The position numbers were made by a program, and so were the translations under genes. Positions 51,707-59,511 of a stretch of DNA of 64,000 bases are shown piece after piece. The stretch comes from RYN-230 sp963813975 (GTDB lineage: Bacteria; Actinomycetota; Actinomycetes; Streptosporangiales; Streptosporangiaceae): positions 1,302,001-1,366,000 of the forward strand of contig CAWFAP010000006.1 in NCBI GenBank assembly GCA_963813975.1, written 5' to 3'. Every line of letters starts with the position of its first letter. The stretch's first letter is position 1. The notes beneath the pieces were generated by a model. That model was not told where the DNA came from and did no database searches. It was given only the letters and a program-made list of their open reading frames with translations.

Positions 51707-52792
51707 ATGAAACTCGTGCCGTTCTGGTTCATCGTCATCACGGTCCTGTGGACGGGCTTCTTCGTCCTGGAAGGCTTCGACTTCGGGGTCGGCATGCTGC
51801 ACAGCCTGGTCGGCCGGGATGAGGCCGGCCGTCGTGCGGCCATGAACACGATCGGGCCGCTGTGGGACGGCAACGAGGTCTGGCTGATCGTGGCCGCCGC
51901 CGCGATGTTCGCCGCGTTTCCCGGCTGGTACGCCACGGCGTTCTCGGGCTTCTACCTGCTGATGGTGCTCCTGCTGGCCGCGCTGATCGTCCGCGGCGTG
52001 TCCTTCGAGTACCGGGGCAAGCGCGACGCGGTGCGCTGGCTCCGCACCTGGGATGCCTTGCTGACCGCCGGCAGCCTGCTGGCCCCGTTCCTGATCGGCG
52101 TGGTCCTGGGCGACATGCTGGCTGGGCTGCCCATCAACTCCCATCAGGAATACACCGGGTCGTTCTGGAATCTGCTGCAGCCCTACGCCCTGTTCACCGG
52201 GGTCACCCTGGTGCTGATCTGCCTGCTGCACGGCGCGACGTTCCTGGCCCTGAAGACCACGGACGACATGCGGGTGCGGTCCGCGCGCCTGGCCCGCCAG
52301 GTGGCGCCGGTGACCGCCGCCGCCGTGGTGGCCTTCGCGATCTGGACGCACGTGACGTCCCGCAGCACCTTTTTTCTCAACCCGGTCGAGCTGCTCGCCG
52401 TGCTGGCCGTCCTGGCCGCGGTGTGGCTGATCTACGACCATCGCGAGGGCTTCGCCTTCGCCGCGACCACGGTCACGATAGCGGCCAGCATCGTGGCCTT
52501 GTTCACCGGCTTGTATCCCAACCTGATGGTCTCCAGCACCAGTGCGTCGGACAACCTCACCATCCACAACGCAGCGTCCGGAGCGTACTCGCTCAAGGTG
52601 ATGACGGTCGTCGTCGTCATTTTCCTGCCGGTCGTCCTGGCCTATCAGACCTGGACCTACTACGTATTCCGGCGGCGCGTCAGCAAGCAGGAATTTCAGC
52701 CCTCACCGCAGCGGAGCGCGCTACTGGGGGCATCTCGCCCGGGACCCGCGCACCCCGATGGGGCGGCCCCGCCTGCGGGACCGGGAAAGTGA
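51707..52792 (+). CDS. cydB: Cytochrome bd oxidase subunit II
   Basis: 361 residues with about eight membrane helices: VPFWFIVITVLWTGFFVLEG, then FDFGVGMLHSLVGRDEAGRR and NTIGPLWDGNEVWLIVAAAA, the signature region of CydB. Later come MFAAFPGWYATAFSGFYLLM, FEYRGKR, GSFWNLLQPYALFTGVTLVL and SLKVMTVVVVIFLPVVLAYQ with TWTYYVFRRR. It pairs with CydA. The gene ends 31 bp before the G6PDH-like gene, so cydA-cydB-zwf-ndh form a likely single transcript. Confidence 0.97.
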   Translation: MKLVPFWFIVITVLWTGFFVLEGFDFGVGMLHSLVGRDEAGRRAAMNTIGPLWDGNEVWLIVAAAAMFAAFPGWYATAFSGFYLLMVLLLAALIVRGVSFEYRGKRDAVRWLRTWDALLTAGSLLAPFLIGVVLGDMLAGLPINSHQEYTGSFWNLLQPYALFTGVTLVLICLLHGATFLALKTTDDMRVRSARLARQVAPVTAAAVVAFAIWTHVTSRSTFFLNPVELLAVLAVLAAVWLIYDHREGFAFAATTVTIAASIVALFTGLYPNLMVSSTSASDNLTIHNAASGAYSLKVMTVVVVIFLPVVLAYQTWTYYVFRRRVSKQEFQPSPQRSALLGASRPGPAHPDGAAPPAGPGK

Positions 52793-52823
52793 CCGAGCCG
52801 ACCATGACACGCAGGGAGCGGAC

Positions 52824-54200
52824 ATGACCACTAACACAGTTGACGCACTGGTGATCTTCGGGGCCACCGGTGACCTGGCCAAGATCGAGACGTTCCCGGC
52901 GCTGGTCGGCCTGGTTGACCGGGGCGTGCTCAACGTCCCGGTCATCGGGGTGGCGAAAAGCGGCTGGGGGCTCGCGCAGTTCCGCGACTACGCGGAGGCC
53001 TCGCTGCGGCTCAACCACATGGACCCGAAGACTCCGGCCGCGCAGAAGATGCTCGGGCTGCTGCGCTACGTCGACGGCGACCTCGACGACGAGGCCACCT
53101 ACAAGGCGATGTCGGACCAAATCGGCGCCGGCACCCGGGTCTTGTTCTACCTGGAGGTGCCGCCCCCGCTGTTCGGCCGCATCGCGCAGGGCATCGCCAC
53201 GGCCGGCCGGGCCAAGGACGCGCGGGTCATGGTGGAGAAGCCATTCGGTACCGACCTGGCCAGCTCGCGGCAGCTCAACGACACCATGCACCAGTACTTC
53301 AGTGAAGACGCGATCTTCCGGGTCGACGACTGGCTGGCCTTTGACCCGGTGGAGAACGTGCTCTTCGTCCGGTTCGCTAACTCGGTGATCGAGCCGCTGC
53401 TCAACCGGAATTACGTGGAGAGCATCCAGATCACCATGGCCGAAGCGTTCGACGTGGCCGACCGCGGCCGGTTCTACGACCGGACCGGGGCCATGCGGGA
53501 CGTGGTGCAGAACCATATGCTCCAGGTGCTGGCGACCGTGCTGGCCGACCCGCCGGACGGGACGGGCCTGGGATCCTGGCGGGACGCGAAGTCGCGGGTG
53601 ATCTCGTCGCTGCGGCCGCTGACCCCTGAAGACGTCGTGCGGGGCCAGTACGAGGGCTATCACGAGGTGGACGGGGTCGATCCGAAGTCGACAACGGAGA
53701 GCTACGTCGCGCTCCGGCTCGCCGCTGATACCTGGCGGTGGGAGGACGTTCCGATCCTGATCCGGGCGGCCAAGTGCATGCCGGTCACCGCCACCGAGGT
53801 GGACATCCGCTTCAAGAAGCCCCCGCATGACGTGTTCGGTATCGACCCGTTCACGGTCCGGAACTCGCTGCGGTTCCGGGTCTGGCCGGAGACGGCGGTG
53901 AGCCTGACCCTGGCGGGCAAGAAGCCGGGCGGCGGGCTGGAGCCGCTGCCGGAAAACCTGGCCTTCGCCGGGGAGCCGGGCGCGGACATGCGTCCCTACG
54001 ACCGGCTCATCGGCGCGGCCCTGGACGACGACCGCTGGCTGTTCGCCCGGCAGGACACGGTGGAAGCCGCGTGGCGGGTCGTCGACCCGGTCCTGGACGA
54101 CGTCACGCCGGTACATCCCTACGCCCGGGGCAGCTGGGGCCCCAAGGAAGCGGACCGGCTGCTGCCGGCCCGGGAGACCTGGCATGACCCGGCCGGCTGA
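52824..54200 (+). CDS. Glucose-6-phosphate dehydrogenase-like protein with an altered substrate motif
   Basis: 458 residues from ATG 52824. NAD(P) motif VIFGATGDLAKIETFPALVG, MVEKPFGTDLASSRQLN (Lys139) and MRDVVQNHMLQVLATVL (His231, catalytic base position) are conserved, as is VESIQITMAEAFDVADRGRF and the C-terminal domain. The near-universal substrate motif RIDHYLGKE is replaced by RVDDWLAFDP (residues 166-175), losing the substrate-contact His and Lys. The usual Arg/Lys after GATGDLA is also changed (KIETF in place of the typical K/R-KLFPAL). The protein may use another sugar phosphate or have lost activity. It sits between cydB and the NADH dehydrogenase gene. Confidence 0.85.
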   Translation: MTTNTVDALVIFGATGDLAKIETFPALVGLVDRGVLNVPVIGVAKSGWGLAQFRDYAEASLRLNHMDPKTPAAQKMLGLLRYVDGDLDDEATYKAMSDQIGAGTRVLFYLEVPPPLFGRIAQGIATAGRAKDARVMVEKPFGTDLASSRQLNDTMHQYFSEDAIFRVDDWLAFDPVENVLFVRFANSVIEPLLNRNYVESIQITMAEAFDVADRGRFYDRTGAMRDVVQNHMLQVLATVLADPPDGTGLGSWRDAKSRVISSLRPLTPEDVVRGQYEGYHEVDGVDPKSTTESYVALRLAADTWRWEDVPILIRAAKCMPVTATEVDIRFKKPPHDVFGIDPFTVRNSLRFRVWPETAVSLTLAGKKPGGGLEPLPENLAFAGEPGADMRPYDRLIGAALDDDRWLFARQDTVEAAWRVVDPVLDDVTPVHPYARGSWGPKEADRLLPARETWHDPAG

Positions 54201-54234
54201 GCGAGCGGACCGGCCGGCTTAGCGAGGAGCAGCA

Positions 54235-55653
54235 ATGACAGACCAACCGGTCACAACGACAGGCCGGCCGGGTAAGCGCCAGGTGGTCATCGTGGGCGGC
54301 GGCTTCGCCGGCCTGTTCGCGGCCCGCGCGCTGAGGCGCAGCGACGTCTGGGTGACGATGATCGACCGGGCCCAGCACCATGTGTTCGCGCCGCTGCTCT
54401 ACCAGTGCGCGACCGGCATCCTGTCCGAGGGGAAGATCGCCACCCCGCTGCGCGACCTGCTCAAAAAGCATAAGAACGTCAACTGCGTTATGGCTGAGGT
54501 CACCGATTTCGATGTCGCAGGCCGCCGGGTGATCGCCCGGAGGGTCGGTGGCGACCGCCTGGAGTTCGGCTACGACGAGCTCGTGGTGGCGGCCGGAGTC
54601 CGCCAGTCCTATTTCGGCCATGACGAGTTCGCCCGCTGGGCCCCGGGCATGAAGACGATTTCTGACGCGCTGGCCATCCGCCGCCGGGTGTACGGTGCCT
54701 TTGAGATGGCCCAGACGGCGGCGACCCCAGAGGAACGCCGCGCCTGGCTGACGTTCGTCCTGGTGGGAGCCGGCCCGACCGGTGTCGAGCTGGCCGGCCA
54801 GCTCCGGGAGGTGGCCACCATTACGCTCCGCGCCGAGTTCCGGACTATCGACCCGGAGGATGCGCGGGTCCTCCTCTTCGACGGCGGCCAGGCTCCGCTA
54901 GCCGTGTTCGGCCCGAAACTGTCGCAGAAAGCGGCTAGCAGCCTGGACAAGCTGGGTGTCGAGCAGCACATGGGCTCGATCGTCACCCACGTCGACCAGG
55001 GCGGGGTGCTCGTCCGTGACCACGCTGGCCAGGAGACCCGCTACGACGCCAACACGGTCCTGTGGACGGCCGGGGTGGAGGCGCCCCCGGTCGCGGCTGC
55101 GCTGGCCGCCGCCACTGGGGCCCGCACCGACCGGTCCGGGCGCATCGTGGTCGAGAAGGACCTGACCATCTCCGGCCATCCCGAGATCTCCGTCCTCGGC
55201 GACATGATGAGCCTCGGGAAGCTCCCGGGGGTCGCCGAGGTGGCGATGCAGTCCGGCCTGTACACCGGCCACCGGCTGCGGCGCCGGGCCGCGGGAAACG
55301 TGGCCGAGAAGCCGTTCCGTTACCACGATCTCGGCTCAGCGGCGTACATCTCGCGCGGCCGGGCCGTGGTTTCCGCCGGGCCGCTGCAGGTGGGCGGGTT
55401 CCTCGGCTGGGTCATCTGGCTGTTCATCCACATCGCGTTCCTGACCGGTTACCGCAACCGCGTCGGTGCCCTGCTCACCTGGTGGCTCGCCTTCGCCCGC
55501 AACCTGCGCCGCGAGCGGACCTTCACCACCCAGCAACTCGAGACGCGGGACGTCTACACGTCTCCGCTGGGCATGACAGGGTCGGAGTCAGGCGCTCACA
55601 CTTCCGCGGCCCCCGGCGGGGCCGGCGGCGACGGAAAGGCGGCCCACCCGTGA
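54235..55653 (+). CDS. ndh: Type II NADH:quinone oxidoreductase (NDH-2)
   Basis: 472 residues. Two nucleotide-binding folds: FAD site VVIVGGGFAGLFAARALRRS (about 19-38) and NADH site FVLVGAGPTGVELAGQLREV (about 178-197). The quinone/FAD end includes HPEISVLGDMMSLGKLPGVA and MQSGLYTGHRLRRR. The C-terminus LGWVIWLFIHIAFLTGYRNR then VGALLTWWLAF is the membrane-bound tail of actinobacterial NDH-2. It oxidises NADH and reduces menaquinone without pumping, feeding electrons to the bd oxidase encoded in the same operon. Its stop overlaps the following DUF6458 gene by 4 bp (GTGA). Confidence 0.95.
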   Translation: MTDQPVTTTGRPGKRQVVIVGGGFAGLFAARALRRSDVWVTMIDRAQHHVFAPLLYQCATGILSEGKIATPLRDLLKKHKNVNCVMAEVTDFDVAGRRVIARRVGGDRLEFGYDELVVAAGVRQSYFGHDEFARWAPGMKTISDALAIRRRVYGAFEMAQTAATPEERRAWLTFVLVGAGPTGVELAGQLREVATITLRAEFRTIDPEDARVLLFDGGQAPLAVFGPKLSQKAASSLDKLGVEQHMGSIVTHVDQGGVLVRDHAGQETRYDANTVLWTAGVEAPPVAAALAAATGARTDRSGRIVVEKDLTISGHPEISVLGDMMSLGKLPGVAEVAMQSGLYTGHRLRRRAAGNVAEKPFRYHDLGSAAYISRGRAVVSAGPLQVGGFLGWVIWLFIHIAFLTGYRNRVGALLTWWLAFARNLRRERTFTTQQLETRDVYTSPLGMTGSESGAHTSAAPGGAGGDGKAAHP

Positions 55654-55874
55654 CCATAGGCGGAAGCATCGCGCTCATGGTGATCGGCGCAATCCTGCGA
55701 TTCGCCATCACCTGGAAGCCCGACAACGTCGATCTCCAGACCATCGGCCTGATCCTCCTGATCGCGGGGGCGGCGGGCCTGATCATCTCCCTGGTGTTCC
55801 TGGCCCGGCGGCGTAGCCAGCCGCCGGCCGAGGTGTACGAGGAGCGCCGCTACACCGATCCGCCGACCGTCTGA
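55650..55874 (+). CDS. DUF6458-like small membrane protein, 74 residues
   Basis: GTG 55650 overlaps the ndh TGA (GTGA). Two hydrophobic segments are seen, SIALMVIGAILRFAITW and TIGLILLIAGAAGLIISLVF, joined by KPDNVDLQ, then LARRRSQPPAEVYEERRYTD. This is the two-helix pattern of the DUF6458 family, common in actinobacteria. It has no known function and could be an accessory to NDH-2 or the bd oxidase. The 3' end overlaps the convergent RDD gene by 25 bp, so one of the two ends could be shorter. Confidence 0.8.
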   Translation: MTIGGSIALMVIGAILRFAITWKPDNVDLQTIGLILLIAGAAGLIISLVFLARRRSQPPAEVYEERRYTDPPTV

Positions 55875-56434
55875 CCGGGCGCAGGTGGCGGCGGGGCCGG
55901 GGCCGGGGAACTGCCGTTCCGGCTGGCCTCCGCCTCGCGGGCCAGGAAACGCAGCCGGGCGGCTCGCGCGTCCCAGGCATAAACCACGCAGCTGCCGGCG
56001 ATGAGATCGTGCAGCGCGCGGTGCTCGCGCTGCACCAGGATGCCCAGGAAGCCCAGGCCCAGGCAGAGGAAGCTGAGCGGGAACGCGAGCGAGCGCACCA
56101 CGCCGCGCCACGGGTCCAGTGCCGCGCCATCGGCGCGTACCACCCGCACGCCGAGCACTGCCATGCCGAAAGTCCGGCCGCTGGCCGCCCACGAATAGCC
56201 GAAGTAGAAGAACTCCCAGGCCACGAAGATGATGGCGACGGCGATGTTAGCCCGCGTCCAGTGCACCGAATGGCCGGTCACGACCTGAACCACCAGTGAG
56301 GCGGCGGCAAGTCCCAGCGCGAACAGGCCCGCGCTGACGGCGGCGTCGATGATGAAGGCCACGAACCGGGAAACCGAGCCTGCATAGTGCCCCTGCGAAG
56401 TCACCCGGTCCTGACCATGGCGGGCGGTGCTCAT
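55850..56434 (-). CDS. RDD family membrane protein
   Basis: 194 residues with a conserved RDD core: GSVSRFVAFIIDAAVSAGLF in helix 1, NIAVAIIFVAWEFFYFGYSW, GRTFGMAVLGVRVVRADGAA, RGVVRSLAFPLSFLCLGLGF then LGILVQREHRALHDLIAGSC. The C-terminus is Pro/Ala-rich. RDD proteins are three- or four-helix membrane proteins often associated with ion or osmotic stress, but mostly uncharacterised. The gene begins inside the end of the repeat-protein gene (4-bp ATGA overlap); in related actinobacteria these two modules are frequently neighbours or fused. Confidence 0.9.
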   Translation of the reverse strand: MSTARHGQDRVTSQGHYAGSVSRFVAFIIDAAVSAGLFALGLAAASLVVQVVTGHSVHWTRANIAVAIIFVAWEFFYFGYSWAASGRTFGMAVLGVRVVRADGAALDPWRGVVRSLAFPLSFLCLGLGFLGILVQREHRALHDLIAGSCVVYAWDARAARLRFLAREAEASRNGSSPAPAPPPPAPGQTVGGSV

Positions 56435-56995
56435 GGCTGAGCCTGGCCGGGCAGCAACGGCGGCTGGGCATGGTCAGCCGGCGAGGCCGGGGGAACCGGG
56501 ACCGCCGGCGATGTGGGTCCGCGGTCCTTGCGCCGGAGGGCACGCTGCGTCCAGCGGTCGATGAACTGGTCCATTCCCACCGCCTGGCTGCGGGCCGAGT
56601 CCAGCGCCTCGGCCGCCACCCCGCCCGATGAGCGGGCGATCACGGCGCCGAGATCGGTCTGCTCCACCAGCCCGTCTATGTCGAGGCGCTGCACCAGATC
56701 ATTGACGTCAACCCGGGCCAGCAGGGCGCCCACGTCGGTCCGGGCCAGCAGGGCGTTCAACGTCCACCCTGCTGAGCAGGGCATTCACGTCCACATGAGC
56801 CAGGAGGGCATTCAGGTCCAGCCGGAGCGCCAGCGCGTTCACGTCCAGGACCTCGAGCACCAGCTCGACCACGCGTTCCGCGACGCGCTGGGCCAGAGCC
56901 TCGGCCGGGTCAGTCAGGCGCTTGCCAGCGATGCGTAGTCGATCGCGCGGGTCCACGACTCCGAGTATTGGCCACGCCAGCAGCATGAAAATCAT
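56431..56995 (-). pseudogene. Nonapeptide-repeat protein paired with RDD, frameshifted by one extra T
   Basis: The minus-strand gene starts at ATG 56995 with a hydrophobic MIFMLLAWPILGVVDP, then a helical segment RDRLRIAGKRLTDPAEALAQ. Eight consecutive 9-residue units follow (DNA 56845-56629): DVNALALRL, DLNALLAHV, DVNALLSRV, DVNALLART, DVGALLARV, DVNDLVQRL, DIDGLVEQT, DLGAVIARS. After unit 3 there is one extra T (near 56761) that splits the frame. The rest, SSGGVAAEALDSARSQAVGM then DQFIDRWTQRALRRKDR, resumes in the next frame. The rebuilt protein is about 187 residues. Similar repeats beside RDD proteins are known in actinobacteria; function unknown. The frame change could be real or a read error. 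Confidence 0.75.
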
Positions 56996-57053
56996 CCCCG
57001 GCGGGTGACGCCGGGGCCGGCCGCGGCGATCGGCCGCGGCCGGAGCCCGCTCG

Positions 57054-57716
57054 TCAGCCACCGGCCAGGCCGTAGATGCCGTTGCCGATCATGATTGCCC
57101 CGCCTGCGATCAGCACCGCGACGAGAATCTTGTTCCCGTTCGCCCGCAGCCAGCCGTTGAACGCCGTCAGGCGGCGTGTGGTCACGCCGGGTGCGACCAG
57201 GTGCAGCAGCAGGGGCAGCCACACGAAAGCCGCGTTGATGATCACGACGAGGATGATGGCCACGGTGGTGGATTCGATGCTCGCGTTGGCGGTGGCGATC
57301 ACCTGGAGAGCAGCGATGAAGGTAATGCCCGGCGCGAACAGCAGCAGGCCGACGGCGAACGCGCTGGCCGGGGCGGGATTGGCGATCATCCTCGAGATGA
57401 GCCCCTGCTTCTGGTTCTCCGCATCGGGCAGCCTGGGCTTGCGCCGGGCCAGGACGGCGCCCGCCGTGAGCAGCAGCACGCCGAGCCCGAGGCGCAGGCC
57501 GTAGCGGGGGGTGTGCGCACTGCGATGGCTCAGGCCGGTGTTCCGCAGAATCACGATCACTACCAGGCCCATGACCAGGCTCATCACGATCGCGCCGGCC
57601 AGGTAGAGGGTTCCCACCAGCCTCGGCCGGGCTGAGCCGAGGTAGACGGCGGCCACCAGGAGTGCGGTGGGGGATATCGCGGCCAGCAGCGCGAGCCCGG
57701 CCGCTTGCAGGATCAC
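57054..57716 (-). CDS. GAP (Sap/lipid-addressing) family membrane protein, second copy
   Basis: 220 residues with about six helices: LALLAAISPTALLVAAVYLG, LYLAGAIVMSLVMGLVVIVI, LGLGVLLLTAGAVLA, FAVGLLLFAPGITFIAALQV, TVAIILVVIINAAFVWLPLL and ILVAVLIAGGAIMIGNGIYG. It is clearly of the GAP type but differs from the copy at 42246-42890. The region upstream of the start is short (62 bp to the next gene on the same strand), so it may be the distal gene of a unit starting at 59125. Confidence 0.82.
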   Translation of the reverse strand: MILQAAGLALLAAISPTALLVAAVYLGSARPRLVGTLYLAGAIVMSLVMGLVVIVILRNTGLSHRSAHTPRYGLRLGLGVLLLTAGAVLARRKPRLPDAENQKQGLISRMIANPAPASAFAVGLLLFAPGITFIAALQVIATANASIESTTVAIILVVIINAAFVWLPLLLHLVAPGVTTRRLTAFNGWLRANGNKILVAVLIAGGAIMIGNGIYGLAGG

Positions 57717-57778
57717 TGGGTCCGCCTACCTTCGCCGGGACGTCAGCACGTGCCTCCGGGGGTCCGGCACCGCCGATC

Positions 57779-59125
57779 TCATGGGTGGGCCGCTGTCGCA
57801 GGCTGAGCGGGTGGCCGGCTGCCGATGAGCTCGATCAGCCCGAGAACGACCAGCAGCAGGACGGCGATCACGATAACGACGACGGCCGTCGGCCTGCCCC
57901 AGAACACGAAGAGCAGCGCCGCCAGGGCCACGGCCGAGATCCGGAGCCCCAGGCGGTGCGCGTACGTCCACGTCCCCACGGGGCCGGTCCGCACGCCCGC
58001 ATGCTCGCCGCTGCGCCGAACCCAGCCGAGGCCCGACGCGAAGGCGTTCCGGGTCCTGACCGCGCTGGCCGAGGGGCCGGTCAGGAACGCGCCAGCGGCG
58101 ATGACCAGGCCCGCGACCAGGATCGTGCGCAGCCCTTGCCTGATGAACCGGACGAGGGTGTCGAACAGGGTGGCGGCCGCGTCGGCGGGCAGCACGTTGC
58201 TCGGCACGCTGCTCAGGTAGATACTGCGGAAGACCAGCAGCCCGGCACCGAGCACCAGCATCGACGCGGCCAGGCCGAGACCCGCCCCGATCAGGGCGCG
58301 GCGGTGGCTGCGGGCCACGTACACCCCGATGGCCAGGAGCAGCACGGCCACGATCGGCAGCACGATCTTGAGATCGTTGATGAGCCGGTATCCGGACTGC
58401 GCCTTGACCAGGTACTTGGCTGAGAACAGGCTCAGCGTCGGGTTGATGGCCGGAAGCTTGCTGACGAGCGTGAAGCCGCGCTTGACCAGGTCCTGCTTGA
58501 CGACGTTGATGAACGGGCCGAGGCTGAGGACGACCTGGCCGTTGCTGACGCTGACCGAGCTGCCGCCCTGCCCGGAGAGCGCCTTGACCAGTTGCCCGTG
58601 GACAGCGGTGTTGGCCTGGACCCAGACCTGGGCGAACTGCGGGCTCGTCACTATCTTGTGGACCTGGCCGTGAATGAATCCGGTCACCGCGCTGCTGATC
58701 GACGGACCGAAACTCTGCAGCAGCGCCCCGACGCGTGGCAGTCCGTGGCTGGTCAGGAGGCTGGCCGCCTGGCCGGTGTAGGCCGTCACGTTGAGGTGGG
58801 TAGTGATCTCGGCCGTGATCTTGTCAGTGAGCGCATTCTGGACGGCCGGATCGTGGACGAGTGGCTCCACGTTGGCCACGTAACGACTGGTGTCCGAGAC
58901 CTGGTTGGCAGCCCAGACTCCCAGCAGCGAGAGCGGGGCGAGCAGGCAGCCAACCACGATCAGGACTATGGCGACCGGAGCCCGCCAGCCGAGGTGGCGC
59001 CGGCGCGCCGGTGCGCCGTGGCCGTTGGCCTGGGCGCGCAGGCGCTCCAGTTCGGCGCGCTCATCCTGGCTCAGGCCTGAGCCTGCCTCAGCAGGTCCCG
59101 CCGCCGCGCGGCCCGCGTCAGACAT
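57779..59125 (-). CDS. Conserved actinobacterial integral membrane protein
   Basis: 448 residues from ATG 59125, with GGGGGT eight bases upstream. An acidic N-terminus (SGLSQDERAELERLRAQANG, weakly coiled-coil) is followed by helix 1 (WRAPVAIVLIVVGCLLAPLS). A long extracellular helical domain (about residues 85-255) contains VWAANQVSDTSRYVANVEPL then VHDPAVQNALTDKITAEITT and FINVVKQDLVKRGF. Four or more further helices end in VALAALLFVFWGRP and TAVVVIVIAVLLLVVLGLIE. This organisation occurs in many actinobacterial hypothetical membrane proteins. I know of no assigned function. Confidence 0.8.
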   Translation of the reverse strand: MSDAGRAAAGPAEAGSGLSQDERAELERLRAQANGHGAPARRRHLGWRAPVAIVLIVVGCLLAPLSLLGVWAANQVSDTSRYVANVEPLVHDPAVQNALTDKITAEITTHLNVTAYTGQAASLLTSHGLPRVGALLQSFGPSISSAVTGFIHGQVHKIVTSPQFAQVWVQANTAVHGQLVKALSGQGGSSVSVSNGQVVLSLGPFINVVKQDLVKRGFTLVSKLPAINPTLSLFSAKYLVKAQSGYRLINDLKIVLPIVAVLLLAIGVYVARSHRRALIGAGLGLAASMLVLGAGLLVFRSIYLSSVPSNVLPADAAATLFDTLVRFIRQGLRTILVAGLVIAAGAFLTGPSASAVRTRNAFASGLGWVRRSGEHAGVRTGPVGTWTYAHRLGLRISAVALAALLFVFWGRPTAVVVIVIAVLLLVVLGLIELIGSRPPAQPATAAHP

Positions 59126-59511
59126 CTCATGACCCCCTGGCTGATCGCTCCGGTGCTCCCGCCAACGACGGTCACCGCGCCGGCTCATCGCCCGGCTCGC
59201 TCACGGTCTCCCGTGCGGGCGCTGGCCCGCCTCCCCCCGCAGGGGTGAGTCAGGGCGCCACTTCCGGCCCGCCGGACCCAGCGCAGACAGTGGACACGAG
59301 ACCTTTTCGGCCGTGAAACACCATGCGATAGTTGGTCATAGGACTCGGCGGCTGCCCCGGACCCAGCCAGCGTCGGGAATCGCTACCCGGGGGATGCACT
59401 ATGGGCCATGTAGGTGGTGCGCGGAGTGACTGACGCTCCTGTTGTGCAGGACGTGAGCGTCGTTCCCCCGTACCCCGGGCCGGGGCTGCCGCCGCCTGGA
59501 CGCAGCCGCCG
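59126..59511. other. Intergenic region upstream of the first MalT-like regulator (386 bp)
   Basis: No gene supported. It should hold the divergent promoters of the membrane protein at 57779-59125 and the regulator at 59512. It contains GGTGCGCGGAGTGAC (59416-59430) and GCAGGACGTGAG (59446-59457), both nearly repeated upstream of the second MalT-like regulator. Confidence 0.5.
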
